Of a stretch of 5,238 nt of DNA, positions 1 to 5,238 are shown piece after piece; the first letter of the stretch is position 1, and each line of letters opens with the position of its first letter. The translations under genes were made by a program, and so were the position numbers. The stretch spans positions 3,914 to 9,151 of the forward strand of contig JAUNQL010000032.1 of assembly GCA_030536195.1 (NCBI GenBank), given 5' to 3'. Source of the DNA: Clostridia bacterium. GTDB taxonomy: Bacteria > Bacillota > Clostridia > Oscillospirales > Acutalibacteraceae. The notes under the pieces are model-generated. The model saw only the letters and a program-made list of their open reading frames with translations, searched no databases and was not told where the DNA came from.

Positions 1-1691
1 AAACGCATGTCGTTTCCTGGGCTGTTACCAGTAGCGAGGGTGAAGCGGAGTGCGTCAGCACCGTACTGGTCAATTATTTCAAGTGGATCAATACCATTAC
101 CAAGAGACTTAGACATCTTGCGTCCCTGTGCGTCACGAACGAGGCCATGGATGAGGACTGTGTCGAATGGCTCAGCGTTCATCTGCTCGCAAGATGAGAA
201 GATCATACGAGCAACCCAGAAGAAGATGATGTCGTAGCCTGTTACCAATGTGTTGGTTGGGAAGTAGTGCTTAAGTTCTGGTGTCTCGTCTGGCCAGCCG
301 AGTGTTGAGAATGGCCAAAGGGCAGATGAGAACCATGTGTCAAGTGTATCAGGGTCCTGATGGATGTGCTCGCTGCCACAGTGAGCGCACTTTGTTGGCT
401 CATCACGTGATACTGTGATCTCGCCACAGTCGTCGCAGTACCAAGCAGGGATTCTGTGACCCCACCAGAGCTGACGTGAGATACACCAGTCCTTGATGTT
501 TTCCATCCAGTGATAGTATGTCTTATCAAAACGGTCAGGTACGAATTTAACCTTACCATTTTTAACTATGTCTATTGCAGGCTTTGCAAGAGGCTCCATA
601 CGAACGAACCACTGCTTTGATACGCGTGGCTCAACTGATGTGCCGCAACGGTAGCATGTGCCAACGTTGTGCTTCATAGGCTCAACCTTAACAAGGTAGC
701 CCTCTTCCTCAAGCTGTTTAACAAGAGCCTTGCGGCACTCGTAACGGTCCATACCACGATACTGCTCTGGTGGTACGTCGTTCATATAGCCGTCGTCTGT
801 CATGACATTGATAATAGGAAGGTCATGACGGAGACCAACTTCAAAGTCGTTAGGGTCGTGAGCAGGAGTGATTTTAACAACGCCTGTTCCGAAATCCATC
901 TCTACATACTCATCGGCAACGATAGGAATCTCCTTGTTCATGATAGGAAGGATAACGTTCTTGCCAACGAGGTGCTTGTAGCGCTCGTCATCAGGGTGAA
1001 CAGCAACAGCTGTATCACCGAACATTGTCTCTGGACGAGTTGTTGCGAGAAGCACATCGCCTGAGCCGTCAGCGAGAGGATAACGAAGGTGCCAGAATGA
1101 ACCGTCCTTCTCCTCGTATTCTACTTCGGCATCAGAGATTGATGTGAGGCAGTGTGGGCACCAGTTGATGATGCGCTCGCCACGGTAGATGAGGTCCTTT
1201 TCGTAAAGTCTTACGAAAACTTCCTTAACTGCCTTGGAGCAACCCTCATCAAGTGTAAAGCGCTCACGGTCCCAGTCGCATGATGAGCCCATCTTCTTAA
1301 GCTGCTCAACGATGCGTCCGCCGTACTGTGCTTTCCAGTCCCAAGCGCGCTCAAGGAACTTGTCACGACCAAGGTCCTGCTTGGTGACACCTTCCTTTTT
1401 GAGTGCCTCAACGATCTTGGCCTCAGTTGCAATTGACGCATGGTCGGTGCCTGGAAGCCAGAGTGTATCAAATCCTTTCATTCGATGGTAACGAATGAGG
1501 ATGTCCTGTAATGTGTTGTCGAGTGCGTGACCCATGTGAAGTTGTCCCGTGATGTTTGGTGGTGGGATAACGATAGTGTAAGGAGTCTTGCTCTCGTCTA
1601 AATTTGCATGAAAGTATTTTCCATCAAGCCATGTCTGGTAGATCCTATCTTCTACCTCGGCTGGGTTATACTTTGTGGCAAGGTCTTTCAT
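1..1691 (-). CDS. valS: valyl-tRNA synthetase, N-terminal 563 residues (3' end outside window)
   Basis: Class I aminoacyl-tRNA synthetase that charges tRNA-Val with valine in the cytoplasm and hydrolyses mischarged Thr-tRNA-Val. Translating the minus strand from ATG at 1691-1689 gives 563 full codons with no stop. The visible order is: HIGH-type ATP motif in PPPNITGQLHMGH (residues 43-55); a Cys pair at 178/181 and another at 346/349, likely one zinc site; the CP1 editing domain with TTRPET (217-222) and AHDPNDFE (277-284); a second Cys cluster at 419/422 and 435/438; and the KMSKS loop at 525-529. The anticodon-binding domain and C-terminal coiled coil fall beyond base 1, since the family is usually about 880-950 residues. 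The start is supported by a GGAGG eight bases upstream and by the usual ValS N-terminus (LATKYNPAEVEDRIYQTW). LeuRS or IleRS is unlikely given NITGQLHMGH and the extended similarity to clostridial ValS. Confidence 0.97.
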   Translation of the reverse strand, partial: MKDLATKYNPAEVEDRIYQTWLDGKYFHANLDESKTPYTIVIPPPNITGQLHMGHALDNTLQDILIRYHRMKGFDTLWLPGTDHASIATEAKIVEALKKEGVTKQDLGRDKFLERAWDWKAQYGGRIVEQLKKMGSSCDWDRERFTLDEGCSKAVKEVFVRLYEKDLIYRGERIINWCPHCLTSISDAEVEYEEKDGSFWHLRYPLADGSGDVLLATTRPETMFGDTAVAVHPDDERYKHLVGKNVILPIMNKEIPIVADEYVEMDFGTGVVKITPAHDPNDFEVGLRHDLPIINVMTDDGYMNDVPPEQYRGMDRYECRKALVKQLEEEGYLVKVEPMKHNVGTCYRCGTSVEPRVSKQWFVRMEPLAKPAIDIVKNGKVKFVPDRFDKTYYHWMENIKDWCISRQLWWGHRIPAWYCDDCGEITVSRDEPTKCAHCGSEHIHQDPDTLDTWFSSALWPFSTLGWPDETPELKHYFPTNTLVTGYDIIFFWVARMIFSSCEQMNAEPFDTVLIHGLVRDAQGRKMSKSLGNGIDPLEIIDQYGADALRFTLATGNSPGNDMR

Positions 1692-1699
1692 TGGTTTTG

Positions 1700-1704
1700 C
1701 CTCC
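1700..1704 (-). promoter_or_regulatory. ribosome binding site of valS
   Basis: On the minus strand the sequence reads GTGGAGGCAAAACCA and then ATG. GGAGG is a perfect core Shine-Dalgarno with an 8-base spacer, which fixes the valS start at 1691. Confidence 0.85.
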
Positions 1705-1747
1705 ACTAATAAATATAAAGATATAAATAAAAATATTTAACCAATTA

Positions 1748-1776
1748 ATTATATATTTTACCTTAATTATTTGCAA
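1748..1776 (-). promoter_or_regulatory. sigma-A type promoter for valS
   Basis: Read on the minus strand: -35 TTGCAA (1776-1771, four of six consensus bases), a 17-base spacer, then a perfect -10 TATAAT (1753-1748). Transcription would start near 1741, giving a leader of about 50 nt that is almost all A/T until the GGAGG. Chance TATAAT matches are easy in such AT-rich DNA, but the exact 17-base spacing to a recognisable -35 and the position before valS make this a good candidate. Confidence 0.7.
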
Positions 1777-1788
1777 GAGGAAGTTACC

Positions 1789-1817
1789 TTGACATAAATG
1801 CCTCAAAATCCTATAAT
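1789..1817 (+). promoter_or_regulatory. consensus sigma-A promoter for the murE-fem operon
   Basis: TTGACA at 1789-1794 and TATAAT at 1812-1817 are separated by exactly 17 bases, so both boxes and the spacing match the sigma-70/sigma-A consensus perfectly. Transcription should start around 1823-1825, leaving a 5' leader of about 26 nt before the ATG at 1850. This is too short for a riboswitch or attenuator, so basal transcription is expected to be strong unless a repressor acts. The AT-rich DNA upstream of the -35 box could act as an UP element. It is also the upstream half of the valS promoter region. Confidence 0.88.
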
Positions 1818-1849
1818 TTTTATGTATTTTTGAGAAAGCGGTATACTTC

Positions 1850-3304
1850 ATGAAACTATTAGAAGTGCTTGCAAAAACTGAATATGAGGTCGTAAATGGT
1901 GAAGTTGCTGACAAGGATGTCAGCGATATAGTTTACGACTCAAGACGAGCAAACGAGAACAATATCTTCGTTTGCCTAGTGGGCGCGGCAGCCGATGGAC
2001 ATGTCTTTGTTGACAAGGCATATGAACAGGGATGCCGTATTTTTCTTGTCCAAAATCAGGTCGAGTTGCCAGAGGATGCAACAGTTGTAAAAGTTGCTGA
2101 TACAAGGGCAACTCTCGCTGTGATTTCGGACAACTTTTTTGGCCACCCATCAGGTGAGTTAAAACTTGTCGGAATTACCGGTACCAAGGGAAAAACTACC
2201 ACTACATATATCATAAAATCTGTCCTTGATTCCTGTGGAATTAAGGCTGGACTCATAGGCACTGTAGGTGCCACGTGGGGTGATAAAACTGTCCCTACAG
2301 TTAATACAACTCCAGAGTCATACGAGACTCAAAAAATCCTTCGTCAGATGGTAGATGACGGGGTAGAGGTCTGCGCAATGGAGGTTTCAAGTCTCGGTGT
2401 TAAACATCACCGTGTTGATTGCCTCTCATTCTTCTGTGGCGTCTTTACCAACATCTCTCCTGACCACATCGGCGGTGCTGAGCACGCCGATTTTGAGGAG
2501 TACTACTCCTTTAAGAAAAAGTTCTTTGAAATGTGCGATACAGCTGTTGGCTGTATCGATGATGACGCCACTGTTGACATGATCAGCGACGCCAAAAACA
2601 AGCTCTATTACGGTACAAAAGTCGATGCCAACTACGTGGCATCAAACCTTGTACCTACTAGCGATGACAGTTACCTTGGCGTCGCATTTGACTTTGCAAA
2701 GAACGGCAAAGATGAGGGTCGATACGAGATTAGCATCCCTGGCAAATTCTCTGCACTCAATGCCCTTGCGGCACTCGCTGTAGTTGACACCATCGGTGTC
2801 AAACTTAAGGATGCCAAGGGCGCCTTGATGCAGATCTCTGTGCCAGGTCGCGCACAGGTCGTTCCGACCGGTGACGGTTACAGCATAGTCATCGACTATG
2901 CTCATAACGGCCTCGCTCTTGAGAGCCTTGTAACAACAATCAAGGACTACAAATTTAAACGTATAATTGCACTCTTTGGCTCAGTTGGCGACAGGGCACA
3001 ACTTCGCCGAGAAGAGCTCGGCCGTACTGCAGCTAAGCTTTGCGATTTTACCTATATTACTAGTGATGACCCTGGTTTCGAGGACCCAATGAAAATCTGT
3101 GATGAGATTGGTGAATTCATGCTCGATGAGAATCCAGACTCTAAGTTTGTTAAGATCCCAGACAGGGAAGAGGCAGTAATCAAGGCTATTGATGAGCTCC
3201 AGGATGGCGACATCTTACTCCTCTGTGGCAAGGGTCCAGAAACTGCTCAAAAAGTCAATGGTGAAAAGGTACCATACAGTGAAATTGAATCTGTTTCAAA
3301 GGGA
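1850..3304 (+). other. MurE ligase part of the fusion, residues 1 to about 485
   Basis: Three-domain Mur ligase. The N-terminal UDP-MurNAc binding domain includes the YDSR motif (29-32). The central ATPase domain opens with the P-loop GITGTKGKTTTT (108-119), followed by NTTPES (152-157), MEVSS (177-181), FTNISPDHIG (199-208) and YYSFKKKFF (218-226). K222 is my best candidate for the carbamylated lysine that binds metal. The C-terminal domain has VPGRAQ (331-336), IDYAHN (348-353), FGSVGDR (376-382), TSDDPGFEDP (404-413) and GKGPE (460-464). The substrate loop reads DDPG instead of the DNPR of meso-diaminopimelate enzymes, and GKGPE replaces the usual GKGHE. Both departures argue for a non-DAP substrate, most likely L-lysine, with ornithine possible. 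This specificity is inferred, not shown. Confidence 0.92.
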
Positions 3305-4678
3305 CTTGAGCTCCGTCTCGAGCGAGAGGAAGCAGACGAGAATTACACCTTCAAAATTGAGGATGATTTAGAGGCCTTTGACGAGTTCGTTATAGCCAAC
3401 AAGGGCGCATATCAGCAGTGCAGTGTTTGGCCAAATATCAAGTCCTCTTGGACACCATATTTCTACTCTGGATTTAAGGGCAATGAGCGTGTCTTGACAG
3501 CCCTTGTTTTGGAGAGAAAATTGCCACTTGCAGGCAAACTTTGGTACATCCCTTGTGGTGCACTTTGCGACTATAACAACAAGGCGTTACAGGTTCAGTT
3601 CACTGAGTTTATTCGCGGAAAAATGAAGAAACATGGTGCTTTCTGCGTAATTACTGACCCGCTTGTTCCACTCCGTATTGACGGTGAGGAGCAAAGGGAA
3701 GGTGTAGCCCTACATAACACATTTACTGGCCTTGGATACAAGCTCAATACTGACCTTGATTCATACACATACAAGCACCCAGTTCAGACCATGATTCCAC
3801 TCAAAGATGGGGATGGAAATGAACTGGAAGCAGAGCAGATTTTAAAGGGCTGCGAAAAGGGTGTTCGCTACTCTGTTAGAGTTGGTGTATCCCGTGGACT
3901 TTACTCCAAGAGATACAGGTATGAGGACATCCAAAAGGACCCTAAAATAATAGAGGACTTCATGTCCGTTATGGGCGACACATCCGATCGAAACAGCTTC
4001 GTAAATCGTGGCCCAGAATACATTGATACACTTGTTAAAAACCTTGATGCGTATACCGATATTTCAATCGTTTACTACGACAAGGCGTTTGATAGAAAAC
4101 TTGAGGAGGACCGCCAAGCAAGAAAGCTTGAGGCACTCAAGGAACTCACAACTGCGCCTCAGAAGAAGATACATGCGCTCCAGGATGAGATTGACACAAT
4201 TGACAAGAACACCAAGAACTTTGAGGCGCGTATGGATGAGACATCCGACTACCCAGGCGATGCCAAGATTGCTGTTGCTGGCGGTCTCACAATTCGCTAT
4301 GGTGGAATCGCATCATGTGTCTTTGGCGGAACTCGTGATATAGTTCGAAACAATACCCGTTCTAGCCACTTCCTCAACTACTTCAGAATCAGAGAGAGTT
4401 GCGAGGAAGGAATGGACTTCCACGACCTCGGTTACGTGCTCTGTGAAAACCCAAATCCACCTACAATGGAGAACGGTACTTTGGGTAAACTTGAGCCACG
4501 TGAAAACTTCGTAGGTATTAGGGATTTCAAACTTTCATTTGGCGCGAAATACTATGAGTTTATAGGTGAATACATCCTTGTAGGCAACGGCTTTAAGTAC
4601 TGGATTTACAAGGAACTTATGCCAACCGCTAAGAAGATTAAGATGTCTATTGTTAAGCTACTCAGAAGGAAAAAATGA
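1850..4678 (+). CDS. murE: MurE-type muramyl-peptide ligase fused to a Fem/MurM-type peptidyltransferase (942 aa)
   Basis: A single 942-residue frame carries two complete enzymes of stem-peptide assembly. Residues 1 to about 485 are a Mur ligase; about 500-942 are a FemABX/MurM-family transferase; an acidic, charged segment (about 486-505) joins them. Known chemistry: MurE uses ATP to add the third, diamino acid residue to UDP-MurNAc-Ala-Glu, and Fem enzymes transfer amino acids from aminoacyl-tRNA to the side chain of that residue. The start is the only plausible one: the frame has a stop at 1814-1816 with no ATG, GTG or TTG start between, and MKLLEVL resembles usual MurE N-termini. The upstream Shine-Dalgarno is weak (GAGAAAG, 1832-1838). 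A consensus promoter lies just upstream, and the stop overlaps the start of the pseudouridine synthase gene. Each half has about the normal length of the stand-alone enzyme, and neither shows truncation. Inference: a bifunctional cytosolic enzyme that makes and then branches the diamino acid residue. Confidence 0.93.
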   Translation: MKLLEVLAKTEYEVVNGEVADKDVSDIVYDSRRANENNIFVCLVGAAADGHVFVDKAYEQGCRIFLVQNQVELPEDATVVKVADTRATLAVISDNFFGHPSGELKLVGITGTKGKTTTTYIIKSVLDSCGIKAGLIGTVGATWGDKTVPTVNTTPESYETQKILRQMVDDGVEVCAMEVSSLGVKHHRVDCLSFFCGVFTNISPDHIGGAEHADFEEYYSFKKKFFEMCDTAVGCIDDDATVDMISDAKNKLYYGTKVDANYVASNLVPTSDDSYLGVAFDFAKNGKDEGRYEISIPGKFSALNALAALAVVDTIGVKLKDAKGALMQISVPGRAQVVPTGDGYSIVIDYAHNGLALESLVTTIKDYKFKRIIALFGSVGDRAQLRREELGRTAAKLCDFTYITSDDPGFEDPMKICDEIGEFMLDENPDSKFVKIPDREEAVIKAIDELQDGDILLLCGKGPETAQKVNGEKVPYSEIESVSKGLELRLEREEADENYTFKIEDDLEAFDEFVIANKGAYQQCSVWPNIKSSWTPYFYSGFKGNERVLTALVLERKLPLAGKLWYIPCGALCDYNNKALQVQFTEFIRGKMKKHGAFCVITDPLVPLRIDGEEQREGVALHNTFTGLGYKLNTDLDSYTYKHPVQTMIPLKDGDGNELEAEQILKGCEKGVRYSVRVGVSRGLYSKRYRYEDIQKDPKIIEDFMSVMGDTSDRNSFVNRGPEYIDTLVKNLDAYTDISIVYYDKAFDRKLEEDRQARKLEALKELTTAPQKKIHALQDEIDTIDKNTKNFEARMDETSDYPGDAKIAVAGGLTIRYGGIASCVFGGTRDIVRNNTRSSHFLNYFRIRESCEEGMDFHDLGYVLCENPNPPTMENGTLGKLEPRENFVGIRDFKLSFGAKYYEFIGEYILVGNGFKYWIYKELMPTAKKIKMSIVKLLRRKK
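3347..4678 (+). other. Fem/MurM-family aminoacyl-tRNA-dependent transferase part, residues about 500-942
   Basis: Resembles FemA/FemB/FemX/MurM, which fold as paired GNAT-like domains. Family-like segments are GAYQQCSVWPNIKSSW (519-534; compare G.F.QS..W...K in Fem proteins), LWYIPCGALCDYNN (564-577; compare YIPRGP..DY.D), GAFCVITDP (596-604), GGLTIRYGGIASCVFGGT (811-828), and the C-terminal RDFKLSFGAKYYEFIGEY (891-908; compare the FK..F......G stretch). K894 in that stretch is the likely counterpart of the catalytic-site lysine K305 of Weissella FemX, by pattern only. A charged helical stretch (about 750-797) fits the coiled-coil arm of FemA and MurM. The last 16 residues are strongly basic. 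Which amino acid is transferred, and whether the acceptor is a UDP-linked or a lipid-linked precursor, cannot be read from the sequence. Confidence 0.85.
4664..4670 (+). promoter_or_regulatory. ribosome binding site of the pseudouridine synthase gene
   Basis: AGAAGGA lies inside the last codons of murE-fem, with AAAA before the ATG at 4675. It supports the start that overlaps the murE-fem stop as ATGA. No promoter or terminator is visible at the junction, so the gene is probably read from the murE-fem transcript. Confidence 0.7.
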
Positions 4679-5238
4679 GAACACTTACATACACTGTTCC
4701 AAGTGAATATGACGGCAGCAAAGTCCTATATTTTCTCAAAGGAAAAATAGGACTTTCTAGTCGTCTAATCAGAAGTTTAAAGCTTGTCGAAAATGGAATT
4801 ATGCTCAACGGTGAGCACACGCGCACCGTCGATATAATTCACGAGAACGACAAGCTTTTAATTAATATTCCTGAGGACGAGATGGACGAGGGACTTTGCG
4901 AGTATGATGGCACCGATTTTGGCGACCTCCAGATCCTCTATGAGGATGAGGATATGATAGTCGTCAACAAGCCTGCTATGCTCGCTATTCACCCGTCCCA
5001 CAACCACCAGGGTGATACGCTCGCAAACCTCATCGCTGCGTACTTAAAGAGCAAGGGAAAGAAGGCAACTTTCCGTGCCGTAGGCCGCCTTGACAAAGGC
5101 ACCTCTGGCATCGTTGTCTGCGCCCTCAACTCCTTCGCAGCGAACAAGCTCCAGGGCCATATTGACAAGACATATTTTGCAATTCCTGAGGGCATATATG
5201 AGGAGGGTGGAACGATAGAGGTTCCAATCTATCGTCCG
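4675..5238 (+). CDS. RluA-family 23S/tRNA pseudouridine synthase, N-terminal 188 residues (runs off window)
   Basis: Isomerises specific uridines in structured RNA to pseudouridine. The visible 188 residues show an S4-like RNA-binding region (about 12-66; SSRLIRSLK, then ENGIMLNG), an acidic linker (67-91), and the start of the catalytic domain with ILYEDEDMIVVNKP (87-100), IHPS (105-108), GDTLANLI (113-120) and the signature GRLDKGTSGIVV (137-148). D140 is the expected catalytic aspartate. KTYFAIPEG (165-173) follows and is typical of the family. The frame is open to the last base; full-length RluA/RluD proteins are about 300 residues, so roughly a third is missing. Normal RluD-like proteins have HRLDRDTSG; the GRLDKGTSG variant does not remove a key residue. 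The target (RluA, RluC or RluD type) cannot be decided. The ATGA overlap with murE-fem suggests translational coupling. Confidence 0.93.
   Translation, partial: MRTLTYTVPSEYDGSKVLYFLKGKIGLSSRLIRSLKLVENGIMLNGEHTRTVDIIHENDKLLINIPEDEMDEGLCEYDGTDFGDLQILYEDEDMIVVNKPAMLAIHPSHNHQGDTLANLIAAYLKSKGKKATFRAVGRLDKGTSGIVVCALNSFAANKLQGHIDKTYFAIPEGIYEEGGTIEVPIYRP

Noticed and set aside
7..1491. Plus-strand and minus-strand open frames within the valS region
   Set aside because: They lie in other frames of valS. Their translations show no family motifs, whereas the valS frame has HIGH, editing, zinc and KMSKS motifs throughout.
1710..1739. Inverted repeat TAAATAT...ATATTTA in the valS leader, considered as an operator or hairpin
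   Set aside because: Seven A/T pairs around a 16-base loop are expected by chance in DNA of this composition and would make a very weak hairpin.
1841..1846. GTATAC palindrome just before the murE start, considered as a regulator site
   Set aside because: Six bases are too short to call an operator, and no second copy was noticed near the promoters.
1..1849. Idea that valS neighbours the Fem enzyme because Val-tRNA supplies the bridge amino acid
   Set aside because: The genes are divergent, valS is a housekeeping gene, and characterised Fem enzymes use mainly Gly, Ala or Ser. Neighbourhood alone does not support it.
1666..1914. An 82-codon minus-strand frame across the intergenic region
   Set aside because: It starts inside murE and covers both promoters. 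Its composition is that of AT-rich non-coding DNA, and it overlaps the valS start.
3290..3360. Possibility that the MurE-Fem fusion is a sequencing or assembly artefact that removed a stop
   Set aside because: The frame is continuous, and no Shine-Dalgarno followed by a start codon stands out at the junction as it would before a separate fem gene. Raw reads would settle it.
4008..4343. A 111-codon plus-strand frame inside murE-fem
   Set aside because: It is a shadow of the coiled-coil-encoding region in another frame; its Arg/Leu/Thr-rich product has no recognisable domain.

Overview
The window carries three chromosomal genes of a Gram-positive-type bacterium, with no RNA gene, mobile element, CRISPR array or long repeat that I can see. 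On the minus strand (1-1691) is the first 563 codons of valS, valyl-tRNA synthetase; its 3' end lies outside the window. On the plus strand (1850-4678) is one unbroken 942-codon frame that joins a complete MurE-type Mur ligase to a complete Fem/MurM-type aminoacyl-tRNA-dependent peptidyltransferase. Its stop overlaps the start of an RluA-family pseudouridine synthase gene (4675 to the window edge, 188 codons visible).

The 158-base gap between valS and murE (1692-1849) is very AT-rich. It holds two well-formed sigma-A/sigma-70 type promoters facing away from each other: an exact TTGACA-N17-TATAAT for murE-fem and TTGCAA-N17-TATAAT for valS. Their -35 boxes are only 12 bp apart. There is no room for a T-box leader in front of valS.

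The centre of interest is the MurE-Fem fusion. MurE adds the diamino acid to the peptidoglycan stem in the cytoplasm, and Fem-family enzymes then add amino acids to the side chain of that residue to build the interpeptide bridge. The MurE half lacks the DNPR signature of meso-diaminopimelate enzymes and has DDPG there instead. Its FTNISPDHIG segment recalls the lysine-type MurE of streptococci and relatives. The two halves therefore tell a consistent story: a non-DAP (probably L-lysine, possibly ornithine) peptidoglycan with a branched or bridged stem peptide, both steps encoded in one polypeptide. The specificity and the coupling are inferences.

Organism: the clostridial look of the ValS protein, the consensus promoters, the AT-rich intergenic region and moderate-GC coding sequence suggest Bacillota, class Clostridia (Lachnospiraceae-like). 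An actinobacterial Coriobacteriia lineage with lysine or ornithine cross-links is an alternative. This is a judgement from memory of family sequences, not a search.
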